Assembly: GCF_014295035.1 (NCBI RefSeq)
Contig: NZ_CP060404.1
Span: 4,620,501 to 4,684,500, forward strand
Direction of reading: 5' to 3'
Length of the DNA stretch: 64,000 nucleotides
Source of the DNA: Streptomyces buecherae
GTDB taxonomy: Bacteria > Actinomycetota > Actinomycetes > Streptomycetales > Streptomycetaceae
The notes beneath the pieces were generated by a model. That model did not search any database and was not told where the DNA came from. It was given only the letters and a program-made list of their open reading frames with translations. Shown in pieces: positions 16,791-25,397 of this stretch (the first letter of the stretch is position 1; the number at the start of each line of letters is the position of its first letter). Position numbers and translations under genes: made by a program.

Positions 16791-19700
16791 ATGACGCGAA
16801 CCGAGCAGCCAACGGCCGTCAGCTCCTCAGCCGGCGCTCTCGCCGCGGACTCCCGCGAGCGCGCCGTACGAGCGTTGCTGCACTACCCACCGCTGCGACG
16901 GCTGTGGAGTGCGCAGTTCGTCAGCGGCATCGGTGACGCACTCGCCGTGCTGGCCCTGCTGGCGCTGTCGTTCCAGGCGGCGGTGGCGGCGGGCGCGTTC
17001 GGCGGCGGGTATCGCGGTGCGGCGCTCGCCATCGCCGCGGTGTTCGGCGCCCGGTTGCTGGCCACGCTGCTGTTCGGCGCGGTGTTGCTCGGGCCGCTGG
17101 CCTCGCTGATCGGCCCCTCCGGGCCGCTCGACCGGCGCTGGACCATGATCGGCGCCGACGGGGTGCGGCTCGTACTCCTGGTGATCGCCCCGCTGTGGAT
17201 CGACTGGATGCCGTCCGACGCCGTGGCATCGCTGCTTGTCACGGCCTTCGTGGTGGGCGTGGCCGAGCGACTGTGGACGGTGGCCAAGGACGGCGCGGCC
17301 CCCGCGCTGCTGCCGCCGCCCCCGCTGGAGGGCGCGGCGGTACGACCGCTGCCCGACCACCTCGACGCGCTGCGGAGGCTCTCGCTCCGCACCACCGCCG
17401 TCTCGCTGCCGATCGCCGCGGCCGGCATGCTCGTCGTCACCCTGCTCGGCAACGTTCTCGGCTCCGGCATCGACTGGTTCCACCAGCACCAGCCGGCACT
17501 GGCCTCGTACGTCGCCGCCGGCCTCTTCGCGGCCTCGGTGTCCGTCCTCTTCTTTCTGGAACTGCCCGGCGCGCAGGCCACTCGCGCGCGCTCCCCGCTG
17601 GAGGGCCTGCGCCGGCCCAAGGTTCCGGTGCGCGGGGCGGGCGGCGCGCGGGCCACCGCGCCCGACAAGGGGCGCACGGGAGCGATCCCGGTGCTCGTGC
17701 CGGCGTGCGCGGCGGTGGCCGGAGCGATGGCCGCGGCCTTCGGCGTCGCCCTCCTCCAGGCCGCTGACCTCGGGGGCGGGCCGGTCGGGTTCTCGCTGCT
17801 CGCGCTGATGATCGCCGGCGGCCCGGTGATCGGCGTACGGTGCGCGCCGCGGGTGCTGCCCGCGCTCTCGCGCCGCCGCCTGTTCGCGCTCGCGATCACC
17901 GCCACCGGGCTCGCGCTGCTCGCCACCGGCCTGGTCCCCGACCCGGCGACGGTGCTGATGCTGGCGCTGCTCGCGGGCGTCGCGGCGGGCATCGCGGCGA
18001 ACATCGGACACACCCTGCTCGACCAGGAGACCGAGGAGTCGCGCCGGCCGCGCACGACGGAACACCTGCACGCGGTCGTCCGGGTCGCCCTCGCGCTCGG
18101 CGTGCTCGCCGCCCCGCTGCTCGCCGCCGCGATCGGCCCGCACCGGCTGGCGAACGGCGACTTCGTCTTCGCGCACGGCGGCGCGGCGTTCACGCTGATG
18201 CTCGTCGGCGCGCTGCTGCTGCCGGTGGCCGCGCTGGTGCTCGGCAAGACCGACGACCGGCAGGGCGTGCCGCTGCGGCGCGACCTGCGGGACGCGGTGC
18301 GCGGCGGCGAGCCGGCGGAGGCGCCGGCCGCGAACGGCTTCTTCATCGCCTTCGAGGGCGGCGACGGGGCGGGCAAGTCGACGCAGGTCACGGCCATCGC
18401 GGAGTGGATTCGGAGCAAGGGCCACGAGGTCGTGGTCACCCGCGAGCCCGGCGCCACCGCGATCGGCAAGCGGCTGCGATCGATCCTGCTCGATGTCGCC
18501 AGCGCGGGCCTTTCGCACCGCGCCGAGGCGCTGCTGTACGCGGCGGACCGGGCCGAGCACGTGGACTCGGTGGTGCGACCCGCGCTGGAGCGCGGCGCCG
18601 TCGTGATCTCGGACCGCTACATCGACTCCTCGGTGGCGTACCAGGGTGCCGGGCGCGACCTGTCGCCGACCGAGATCGCCCGTATCTCGCGTTGGGCGAC
18701 GGACGGTCTCGTTCCGCATCTGACGGTGCTGCTCGACGTCTCCCCGGAGGCCGCGCGCGAGCGGTTCACGGAGGCGCCCGACCGGCTGGAGTCCGAGCCC
18801 GCCGAGTTCCACCAGCGGGTGCGGGCCGGGTTCCTGACCCTGGCCGCCGCGGCCCCGGCGCGCTACCTGGTGGTCGACGCGAGCCAGGAGCCCGAGGCCG
18901 TCAGCACGGTCGTACGGCACCGCCTCGACCAGGTGCTGCCGCTGTCGCAGGCCGAGATCGAGGCCCGCGAAGAGGCGCGCAGGAAGGCGGAGGAAGAGGC
19001 CCGCCGCAGGGCCGAGGAGGAGGCGGCGCGCAAGGCCGAGGAGGAGCGGCTCAAGCGCGAGCGACAGGAGCAGCTCGCCCGGCTGCGGGCCGAGGAGGAG
19101 GAGCGCAAGCGCCGCGAGGCCGAGGAGGCCAAGCGCCTGGAGGCCGAGCGGCAGGCGGAGGAGGCCCGGCAACGGGCCGAGGAGGAGCGTCGGCTCGCCG
19201 AGCAGGAGCGGCAGCGGCGTGAGGCCGAGGAGCGCGCCCGCGCCGCGGAGGAGGAGCGGCAGCGCCGGCAGGCCAAGGAGGAGGCGCGACTGCGGGCCGA
19301 GGCCGAGGCGCGGCGGCTGGAGAAGCAGCGCAAGGCGGAGGAGGCGCTGCTCCGCGCCGAGCAGGCCCGCCTGGCCGCCGAGGCGGCTGCCGCGCTGCCG
19401 GAGCCGGGACTCGGCGGCGCGCCGGGCGCGACCGACACGGCGCCGCCGAACCCCGGCCCGCCGAGCGCGCGCGACGAGGCGCCCACGGTGCCGACGCCGC
19501 TGGTCAAGCCGTCCGACGAGGGCAGGGGCGGACCGGCGGGTACGGCTGCGCCGGGTACGGCCGCGGCGGGCGCCGGCGCGGCCCCGGCCGCTGGACCTCC
19601 CGCCGCCAAGCCCCGGGCCACCGCGGGCCCCGACGCGACGGAGACGGTGGAGACGCCACGGATAGACCCGCGGGCACCGCGACCAGACGCTGCCGCGGGC

Positions 19701-20597
19701 GGTGGCGGCGCGGGCGGTGGCGCGCGGAGCGGCGGTTCGGTCGACGACGCGACGTGGGTGCTGCCGCGGGTGCGCCCCGAGGCGGACACCCCGGCGCAGG
19801 GCGCGCCCAGCGCGCCGGGGGCACGTGACGCGGGTGCGGCACGCGAGGCGCGCGAGGCTGACGGTGCGCGGGACCCGCGCGAGGCCACGGGTGCGCGTGA
19901 TGCCGCTGGTACGCGCGATGCCGCCGGCACGACGGAGGCGTGGGACACGGAGGAGACCACGCAACTGCCGACGCCGCCCCAGCCGGAGACGCCCACGGGC
20001 GCGATGGACGAGACGGCCGTGTTGCCCGCGGTCGGCGCTGAGGGCGCGCGTCCGGAGGCCGAGCGCCCGGCGGACCCGGCGGACCGGGTGCCGCCGTGGA
20101 TGTTCCGGCCCGAGTCCGGCGCCGCCGATGGTGCCGATGGCGCGCGCCAGGCCGCCCCGGAGTCCGGCAACGAGCGGACGCGGGAGCTGCCACAGTTCGA
20201 CCCGTCGCAGGCCGGCTCCGGCCCCGGCGCCGGCCAGGCCCCCTCGGGGCAGGGCGGCGCGGGACAGGCGGACGAGCCGGGAGCGGACCCGCACGGCCGC
20301 AAGCGGCGCCGCCCCGAGTGGGCCGAGGAGACCCCGCTGGACGACCTGCCGACGCTGGCCGACGAACTTCTTGGCCCGCACGACGCGGCGGGCGGCGGCC
20401 ACTACGCCCGGCCCGATGAGCGCCACCCGGGCGGCTACGGCGTACCTCCGGGCGGTCACGACGTGCCTCCGGGCGGCTACGACGGCCGCGACCAGCCCCC
20501 GAACGAGCAGCCCGGACCGCGGGACCCCGGCAGCCAGGGCAGCACGGGCAACGGCCGCCCGGGCAACGGCCGCAGGGGCTGGGGCCGCAAGGGCTGA
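16791..20597 (+). CDS. tmk: Fusion: MFS-like membrane domain, dTMP kinase, coiled coil and disordered tail
   Basis: A 1268-residue multidomain protein. Residues 1-500 form an MFS-like membrane domain of about 12 helices. Residues 515-715 are thymidylate kinase, which makes dTDP from dTMP: P-loop FEGGDGAGKSTQ, DR(Y/F) motif SDRYIDSSVAYQGAG and TREPGAT. Residues 720-870 are a very long Glu/Arg/Lys coiled coil with repeated EEARRKAEEE heptads. The remaining 400 residues are Ala/Pro/Gly-rich and disordered, with the motif DDATWVLPRVRP. Membrane-tethered Tmk fusions occupy this place in other Streptomyces, so the fusion is real and not an assembly error. It is the only dTMP kinase in the window. 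Adjacent holB suggests a replication-linked group. Whether the MFS-like part transports anything is unknown; it lacks the clear MFS motif A. Confidence 0.9.
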   Translation: MTRTEQPTAVSSSAGALAADSRERAVRALLHYPPLRRLWSAQFVSGIGDALAVLALLALSFQAAVAAGAFGGGYRGAALAIAAVFGARLLATLLFGAVLLGPLASLIGPSGPLDRRWTMIGADGVRLVLLVIAPLWIDWMPSDAVASLLVTAFVVGVAERLWTVAKDGAAPALLPPPPLEGAAVRPLPDHLDALRRLSLRTTAVSLPIAAAGMLVVTLLGNVLGSGIDWFHQHQPALASYVAAGLFAASVSVLFFLELPGAQATRARSPLEGLRRPKVPVRGAGGARATAPDKGRTGAIPVLVPACAAVAGAMAAAFGVALLQAADLGGGPVGFSLLALMIAGGPVIGVRCAPRVLPALSRRRLFALAITATGLALLATGLVPDPATVLMLALLAGVAAGIAANIGHTLLDQETEESRRPRTTEHLHAVVRVALALGVLAAPLLAAAIGPHRLANGDFVFAHGGAAFTLMLVGALLLPVAALVLGKTDDRQGVPLRRDLRDAVRGGEPAEAPAANGFFIAFEGGDGAGKSTQVTAIAEWIRSKGHEVVVTREPGATAIGKRLRSILLDVASAGLSHRAEALLYAADRAEHVDSVVRPALERGAVVISDRYIDSSVAYQGAGRDLSPTEIARISRWATDGLVPHLTVLLDVSPEAARERFTEAPDRLESEPAEFHQRVRAGFLTLAAAAPARYLVVDASQEPEAVSTVVRHRLDQVLPLSQAEIEAREEARRKAEEEARRRAEEEAARKAEEERLKRERQEQLARLRAEEEERKRREAEEAKRLEAERQAEEARQRAEEERRLAEQERQRREAEERARAAEEERQRRQAKEEARLRAEAEARRLEKQRKAEEALLRAEQARLAAEAAAALPEPGLGGAPGATDTAPPNPGPPSARDEAPTVPTPLVKPSDEGRGGPAGTAAPGTAAAGAGAAPAAGPPAAKPRATAGPDATETVETPRIDPRAPRPDAAAGGGGAGGGARSGGSVDDATWVLPRVRPEADTPAQGAPSAPGARDAGAAREAREADGARDPREATGARDAAGTRDAAGTTEAWDTEETTQLPTPPQPETPTGAMDETAVLPAVGAEGARPEAERPADPADRVPPWMFRPESGAADGADGARQAAPESGNERTRELPQFDPSQAGSGPGAGQAPSGQGGAGQADEPGADPHGRKRRRPEWAEETPLDDLPTLADELLGPHDAAGGGHYARPDERHPGGYGVPPGGHDVPPGGYDGRDQPPNEQPGPRDPGSQGSTGNGRPGNGRRGWGRKG

Positions 20598-21059
20598 GCC
20601 GGGGCCTCGGGGTGGCGCCGGAGGCAGGGACGGGCCCGGCAGCCGGGGCGGCTCCCGAAGCAGGGACGGCGGCAACGGCGGCGGCCCTGGCAGCGGGGGC
20701 GGGTCCGCAAACAGGGGCCCGCCCTCACCGCCACCGGACGGTTGTTCTCGCAGGTCAGCGCGCGCGTGCCCGGCATTGTCAGTGCCGTACTCCACAATGG
20801 TTGGCAGACAGGTGAACCGGGTGCCGCGGCGCTCGGAGTGCCTGTCGCGAGCACGTGAGCGCATCGGTACGGCTCGGGACGGGTGAGCGGGGGAGCCCGC
20901 CCGTGCCGGACGGAGTCCGGGGGCGGGGCGTGGGCGGCACGCCGCCCGAAGTCCGCGGTCGCGGCCGGTCCCCGCCGCCCGTGGCGGAGCGGGGCGCGGG
21001 GCAGCCGGGGGGCGGGGCAGTCGGGGTACGGCAGGGCACGGCAGGCAGGGAGAGGCGTC
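20598..21059 (+). other. Interval between tmk and holB
   Basis: No supported gene. A run of GGCAGCGGGGGCGGG-like direct repeats (20610-20720) precedes a less GC-rich segment at 20770-20815 with the inverted pair CATTGT-N14-ACAATG (20774-20799), the likeliest promoter site for holB. Otherwise it is very GC-rich. Confidence 0.4.
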
Positions 21060-22370
21060 ATGGCGGTGTGGGACGACCTGGTGGGGCAGAGCCGGGTCGC
21101 TGAGCAGCTCGCCGCTGCCGCGTTGGACGCGGACGCGCTGGTCACGGACGTGAGCGCGGCCGGCGGCCGGCAACGCCCGTCGCCTCCGGCGGACGCTGGC
21201 GAGCCCGGCGCCGGTGGTGCGGGCGCCGATGCCGGTGGCGCGGCGGGGGCGGGCGCCACGGCGCAGCGCCCCTCGGGCGCGAAGATGACGCACGCCTGGC
21301 TGTTCACGGGCCCGCCCGGCTCCGGCCGCTCGACGGCGGCCCGCGCCTTCGCGGCGGCCCTGCAGTGCGTCAGCCCCGACCGCGCGCTGGGCGGAGCGCC
21401 GGGCTGCGGCTTCTGCGACGGCTGCCACACGGCCCTGATCGGTACGCACGCGGATGTCGAGGTGGTCCGTACGGACATGCTGAGCATCGGCGTCAAGGAG
21501 ACCCGCGACCTGGTGCGCCGGGCCCAGCTCTCCCCGGCCAGCGGGCGCTGGCAGATCATCGTTCTGGAGGACGCCGACCGGCTGACCGAGGGCGCGGGCA
21601 ACGTGCTGCTCAAGGCGATCGAGGAGCCCGCCCCGCGCACGGTGTGGCTGCTGTGCGCCCCCTCCCTGGAAGACGTGCTGCCGACGATCCGCTCCCGGTG
21701 CCGCCACCTCATCCTGCGCACCCCGCCGGTGGAAGCCGTCGCCGACGTGCTCGTGCGGCGCGACGGCATCGATCCGGAACGGGCCGCGGTCGCCGCGCGC
21801 GCCACCCAGGGCCACATCGGCCGAGCCCGCCGGCTGGCCACGGACGAGCGCGCCCGGGCCCACCGCGCCGCCGTGCTCTCGGTGCCGCTGCGGGTGGACG
21901 ACGTCGGCGGCTGCCTCAAGGCCGCGCAGGAGCTCGTGGACGCCGCGTCCGAGGAGGCCAAGCAGCTCGCCGAGGAGGTCGACACGAAGGAGACGGAGGA
22001 GCTGCGCGCGGCGCTCGGGGCCGCGGCGGGCACCGGCGGCCGGCTGCCGCGCGGCACGGCCGGCGTGATGAAGGACCTGCAGGACCGGCAGAAGCGCCGC
22101 TCGACGCGCACCCAGCGCGACAGCCTCGACCTCGCCCTCACCGACCTCACGGCGTTCTACCGCGACGTGCTCGCCCTGCAGTTCGGCTCGCAGGTGGCCA
22201 TAGCCAACGCCGAGCAGCGCGAGGCACTGGAGCGCATCGCGGCGAACTCCAGGCCCGAGCGGACACTGCGCCGGATAGAGGCGATCCGCGCCTGCCGCGA
22301 GGCGCTCGACCGGAACGTGGCCCCGCTTCTCGCGGTCGAGGCCATGACCCTCTCCCTGCGCGCGGGCTGA
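21060..22370 (+). CDS. holB: DNA polymerase III delta prime subunit
   Basis: A 436-residue clamp-loader subunit. It opens with MAVWDDLVGQSRVAEQL, the canonical delta prime/DnaX start, and has a zinc-binding loop (CGFCDGCHTAL, about residues 115-125) and the sensor motifs IVLEDADRLTEGAGNVLLK and IRSRCRHL. The P-loop reads GPPGSGRST: the Lys that binds phosphate is Arg, as expected for a delta prime subunit that does not itself hydrolyse ATP. An Ala/Gly-rich insert (about residues 35-75) interrupts the N-terminal region. ATG 21060 is preceded by AGGGAGAGG. It acts in the replisome with DnaX and HolA to load the beta clamp. Confidence 0.93.
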   Translation: MAVWDDLVGQSRVAEQLAAAALDADALVTDVSAAGGRQRPSPPADAGEPGAGGAGADAGGAAGAGATAQRPSGAKMTHAWLFTGPPGSGRSTAARAFAAALQCVSPDRALGGAPGCGFCDGCHTALIGTHADVEVVRTDMLSIGVKETRDLVRRAQLSPASGRWQIIVLEDADRLTEGAGNVLLKAIEEPAPRTVWLLCAPSLEDVLPTIRSRCRHLILRTPPVEAVADVLVRRDGIDPERAAVAARATQGHIGRARRLATDERARAHRAAVLSVPLRVDDVGGCLKAAQELVDAASEEAKQLAEEVDTKETEELRAALGAAAGTGGRLPRGTAGVMKDLQDRQKRRSTRTQRDSLDLALTDLTAFYRDVLALQFGSQVAIANAEQREALERIAANSRPERTLRRIEAIRACREALDRNVAPLLAVEAMTLSLRAG

Positions 22371-22633
22371 CCCACCGACCCTCGCCGCGCCCGGCCGCAC
22401 GTCCGGCCCCGACGTGGGGCGTACGACCCGGCTTCGCTGCCGCCGGACCCGCGCCGCCGCTCGCCCTGGCCGGTGGGACGGGTCCGGTCGGGGCTGGTTC
22501 AGCGCGGCGTTCACTCGTACGGAGGTCACGAGTGGCGGCTGTGCGTACGCGTGTCGATACTCTCCGACTCCGCGCGCGACCGCCGACGTGTGGCTGACGC
22601 GCGTCCACGCCGCGTACGACTGAGGGGTCGACG

Positions 22634-24352
22634 ATGGGTACGAGTCGCTTGTTCCGCACGGCCGGGACCGTGGTCGCGGCTGCGGCGCTGCTGGTCTCCG
22701 GCTGTTCGTCGAGCGGTGTCCCGTCCCCGAGTTCGGCGGCCACAGCGACCGCGCCGGGGCCGCCCTCACCGCCGCCCGGCAGCGAACACGGGCGGACGGA
22801 CGAGGCCGTCAGGCGCGGCGGGAACGACGACGGCGGCGCGGGCCGGGTGGACGCCCGGGCGCGCGAGACGGGCGCGCCCGACGAGTGGCCTGGGGCGAAC
22901 CGCGCCACCACCGCCCTGCGCCCGCTGCCACCCGTGGTCCCGGCCCCGCTCAGGGGCTACTACGAGCAGCGTCTGCGCTGGCGGCCGTGCGGGGCCAGCG
23001 GGTTCGAGTGCGCCACGCTGCGGGTGCCGCTGGACTACGAGCGGCCGGGCGCCGACCGCGACGTGCGGCTCGGCGTCTCCCGCAAGCGGGCCACGGACGG
23101 GCCGCGCCGGCTGGGCTCGCTGCTGGTCAACCCGGGCGGCCCGGGCGGCTCGGCGATCGGCTACCTCCAGGCGTACGCGGGGATCGGCTATCCGCGCGCG
23201 GTGCGGGCCCGGTACGACATGGTGGCATTCGACCCGCGCGGGGTGGGGCGCAGCGAGCCGGTGCGGTGCCTGACGGGCCGCGAGATGGACGCCCACGTGC
23301 GGACGGACCAGACCCCGGACGACGCGGCCGAGAAGCGGAGCCTGGTGCGCGCGTACCAGAAGCTGGCCCGCGGCTGCCAGCGCGGCTCCGGCCGGCTGCT
23401 CGGCCACCTGTCGACCACCGAGGCGGCCCGCGACATGGACGTGCTGCGCGCCGCCCTCGGGGACCGGAAGCTGACCTACGTGGGCGCGTCGTACGGCACG
23501 TTCCTGGGGGCCACGTACGCCGGACTGTTCCCTGGCCAGACGGGCCGGCTCGTGCTGGACGCGGCCATGGACCCGTCGCTGGGCGCCGAGCAGATGAACC
23601 TGGAGCAGACCGCCGGCTTCGAGACGGCGCTCACGGCCTTCATGACGGACTGCGTCCGGCGCGCGGACTGCCCGCTGGGCACGGACGACCGCGCCGAGGC
23701 CGTCAGCCTCCTCGGCGACCTGCTGCACCGCGCCGACGCCCGGCCGCTGCGCACCGAGGAGGGGCGGACGCTGACGGAGTCGCTGGCCACGACGGCGGTG
23801 ATGTCGGCGATGTACGACGAGGGGGCGTGGCCGGCGCTGCGCACGGCGTTCGCGGAGGCGATCCGAGGGGACGGCACGGAGCTGCTCCAGTTGTCGGACG
23901 CGTTCTACGAGCGGTCGGACAACGGCACGTACAGCAACCTCATGGTCGCCAACCAGGCCGTGAACTGTCTCGACCTGCCCCCGGCCTTCCACAGCCCGGC
24001 CGACGCCAGCCAGTCCCTGCCCGCCTTCCGAACGGCGTCCCCGCTCTTCGGTGAGACCCTGGCGTGGGCGGCCCTGAGCTGCGCCTACTGGCCCGTCGAG
24101 GCCACCGGCCGCCCCCACCGCATCGAGGCCAGGGGCGCCGCCCCGATCCTGGTCGTCGGCACCACCCGCGACCCCGCCACCCCCTACCGCTGGGCCCGCT
24201 CCCTGGCCGCCCAGCTCTCCTCGGCCCGCCTGCTGACCTACGACGGCGACGGCCACACGGCGTATGGGCGGGGCAGCGAGTGCGCGGACCGCACGATCAA
24301 CACCTACCTCCTCACGGGCCGGCCCCCCGCCCCCGACACCACCTGCACCTGA
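22634..24352 (+). CDS. Lipoprotein alpha/beta-hydrolase peptidase (SlpD/tripeptidyl aminopeptidase type)
   Basis: A 572-residue secreted lipoprotein: signal peptide with lipobox LVSGC (Cys about 24), a 70-residue disordered linker, then an alpha/beta-hydrolase fold. Family motifs in order are LLVNPGGPGGSAIGYL (oxyanion region), VAFDPRGVGRSEPV, the nucleophile elbow GASYGTFLGATYAG (Ser near residue 294), the Asp region ILVVGTTRDPATPY and the catalytic His in YDGDGHTAYGRGSEC. Two terminal cysteines (SEC and TTCT) are typical of the TAP-like C-terminal domain. Streptomyces relatives (SlpD, SlpE, Tap) remove tripeptides from secreted proteins at the cell surface. ATG 22634 follows GAGGGG. It precedes the tRNA gene on the same strand, and its orthologue occupies the same place in S. 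coelicolor. Confidence 0.93.
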   Translation: MGTSRLFRTAGTVVAAAALLVSGCSSSGVPSPSSAATATAPGPPSPPPGSEHGRTDEAVRRGGNDDGGAGRVDARARETGAPDEWPGANRATTALRPLPPVVPAPLRGYYEQRLRWRPCGASGFECATLRVPLDYERPGADRDVRLGVSRKRATDGPRRLGSLLVNPGGPGGSAIGYLQAYAGIGYPRAVRARYDMVAFDPRGVGRSEPVRCLTGREMDAHVRTDQTPDDAAEKRSLVRAYQKLARGCQRGSGRLLGHLSTTEAARDMDVLRAALGDRKLTYVGASYGTFLGATYAGLFPGQTGRLVLDAAMDPSLGAEQMNLEQTAGFETALTAFMTDCVRRADCPLGTDDRAEAVSLLGDLLHRADARPLRTEEGRTLTESLATTAVMSAMYDEGAWPALRTAFAEAIRGDGTELLQLSDAFYERSDNGTYSNLMVANQAVNCLDLPPAFHSPADASQSLPAFRTASPLFGETLAWAALSCAYWPVEATGRPHRIEARGAAPILVVGTTRDPATPYRWARSLAAQLSSARLLTYDGDGHTAYGRGSECADRTINTYLLTGRPPAPDTTCT

Positions 24353-24433
24353 TCGCCCCAGCCCCGCGCGACCCGCCTGACCTGCGCGGAGCCCCCGAAC
24401 ACCACCTCGTACGGAGCACCCCGCGAAACTGTG

Positions 24434-24439
24434 TAGACT
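24434..24439 (+). promoter_or_regulatory. Possible -10 of the tRNA-Thr promoter
   Basis: TAGACT in the context GTGTAGACTTGG, 38 bases before the mature tRNA, resembles -10 boxes of Streptomyces tRNA genes. No good -35 was seen. Confidence 0.35.
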
Positions 24440-24477
24440 TGGCTCCGCCGTCGCCGCCGATCAGGTTCGCACGGCAT

Positions 24478-24551
24478 GCCGCCTTAGCTCAGTTGGCCAG
24501 AGCAACGCACTCGTAATGCGTAGGTCTCGGGTTCGAATCCCGAAGGCGGCT
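24478..24551 (+). tRNA. tRNA-Thr (anticodon CGT)
   Basis: A complete 74-base cloverleaf: acceptor stem GCCGCCT/AGGCGGC, D-stem GCTC/GAGC, anticodon stem ACGCA/TGCGT with loop CTCGTAA (anticodon CGT, reading ACG), and T-arm TCGGG-TTCGAAT-CCCGA. No CCA is encoded. The 3' half from 24510 onward is duplicated at 53724-53766, so this tRNA gene is the integration site of the island to its right. The gene stays intact because the repeat restores its 3' end. Confidence 0.98.
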
Positions 24552-24552
24552 C
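24510..24552 (+). repeat. attL: 43-base direct repeat in tRNA-Thr
   Basis: The 43 bases from the anticodon loop to just past the acceptor stem are identical to 53724-53766. The bases flanking the repeats differ on both sides, so they define the core exactly. Confidence 0.93.
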
Positions 24553-24556
24553 AGAG

Positions 24557-24591
24557 AAGGCCCAGGTCAGGTAGCAGCTGACCTGGGCCTT
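24557..24591 (+). terminator. Stem-loop terminator after tRNA-Thr
   Basis: Perfect 14-base arms (AAGGCCCAGGTCAG and complement) with a seven-base loop, starting six bases after the tRNA and inside the island. The remaining 261 bases to the next small gene hold nothing I can name, except two GCGTGCA direct repeats near 24675-24695 that might be recombination-protein binding sites. Confidence 0.85.
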
Positions 24592-24852
24592 TGTGGTTCT
24601 TCGGAAGAATCTGGGCGCGCCTGCGCCGCCGTTTCGGGCCTCGCGTCCGCCGCCGGTGGCCGACCGGTGGCCAAGCGTGCAAAAGGCGTGCAGCGGCGGT
24701 GGCCGGCGGCGATGATGAGGGTGGGTGTGCGGCAGCCTGGGCTCTGTTCCATCCCTACAAGACGCCGGGTGCCCCACGGCCTTCGGGAACACCGGTAGAG
24801 CGGCTTACCGGGCGTACTCCCTGGAACAGTCGGTACCTGTTGGAGGGGCTCA

Positions 24853-24960
24853 ATGACCGATCAGCCTGCATTGCAGGAATCCGACGAGCCCGAGGGCGGT
24901 GCAGATGCCGTCACGCCGGCGACCGTGCCGGTCCAAGGCGTGAAGGCTGCAATGTCGTGA
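24853..24960 (+). CDS. Possible 35-residue acidic protein
   Basis: ATG 24853 is preceded by an excellent ribosome site (GGAGGGG, four-base spacer). It encodes a 35-residue acidic, unstructured peptide beginning MTDQPALQESDEPEGG. Its stop lies 10 bases before the start of the HTH gene, so its main role may be to couple translation into that gene, which has no ribosome site of its own. No homologue recognised. Confidence 0.4.
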   Translation: MTDQPALQESDEPEGGADAVTPATVPVQGVKAAMS

Positions 24961-24970
24961 TGCACCTCTG

Positions 24971-25276
24971 GTGTCACTGCAACGCGAGTGGTTGGCATCG
25001 GATTCGTACCGTGAGGTGCGAGGGCTGACGGGCGACGAGCTGCTTGCCCTCCCCGCCGTTATCGACCTCGACACCTCGAACCGAGCGCTGATGATCGGCC
25101 GGTCAACGGGATATGGACTCGCTAAGCAGGGGAAGTACCCGGTCAAGGTGCTGCGCCTCGGCAACGCCTACCGGGTGGTGACGGCTGACCTGTTGAAGTT
25201 GCTGGGCCTGGAGCGCCCGCAGGCAGGTGGAAATCAGGGCGACGACGGAAGTGAGCGGCACGGTCTCGCCGCTTAG
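24971..25276 (+). CDS. Excisionase-like small HTH protein
   Basis: A 101-residue protein with a MerR/excisionase-type winged helix: LLALPAVIDLDTSNRALMIG (about residues 25-44), then RSTGYGLAKQGKYPVKVLRLGNAYRVVTADLLKLLGL. This pattern, in which a helix-turn-helix is followed by a two-strand wing ending in RLGN.YRV, is standard for the DNA-binding proteins coded beside integrases of Streptomyces integrative elements. It sits at the attL end of the island, where xis is expected, but no integrase follows. Start GTG 24971 is uncertain; GTG 25011 would still keep the domain. It probably acts as recombination directionality factor or element repressor. Confidence 0.7.
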   Translation: MSLQREWLASDSYREVRGLTGDELLALPAVIDLDTSNRALMIGRSTGYGLAKQGKYPVKVLRLGNAYRVVTADLLKLLGLERPQAGGNQGDDGSERHGLAA

Positions 25277-25397
25277 GGCTTGTGACAGCGGTATCCCCTG
25301 GGCCCTGAGCGCGTGGTCATCCAGGTCTTGGTCGGCCGGGAGTTGGGCAGGTCACCTGCTCGCCTTCCCGGGGCCTGCGCTGCGGCTGATGCTGGGC

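Noticed and set aside
20774..20799. CATTGT-N14-ACAATG as a defined holB promoter or operator
   Set aside because: Arms are only six bases, and no -35/-10 pair with normal spacing could be placed on it, so it is only mentioned in the interval entry.
16827..22769. Minus-strand open frame of 1980 codons opposite tmk and holB
   Set aside because: It is antisense to two well-supported genes. Its translation is Arg/Gly/Leu repeats, the expected shadow of GC-rich coding DNA.
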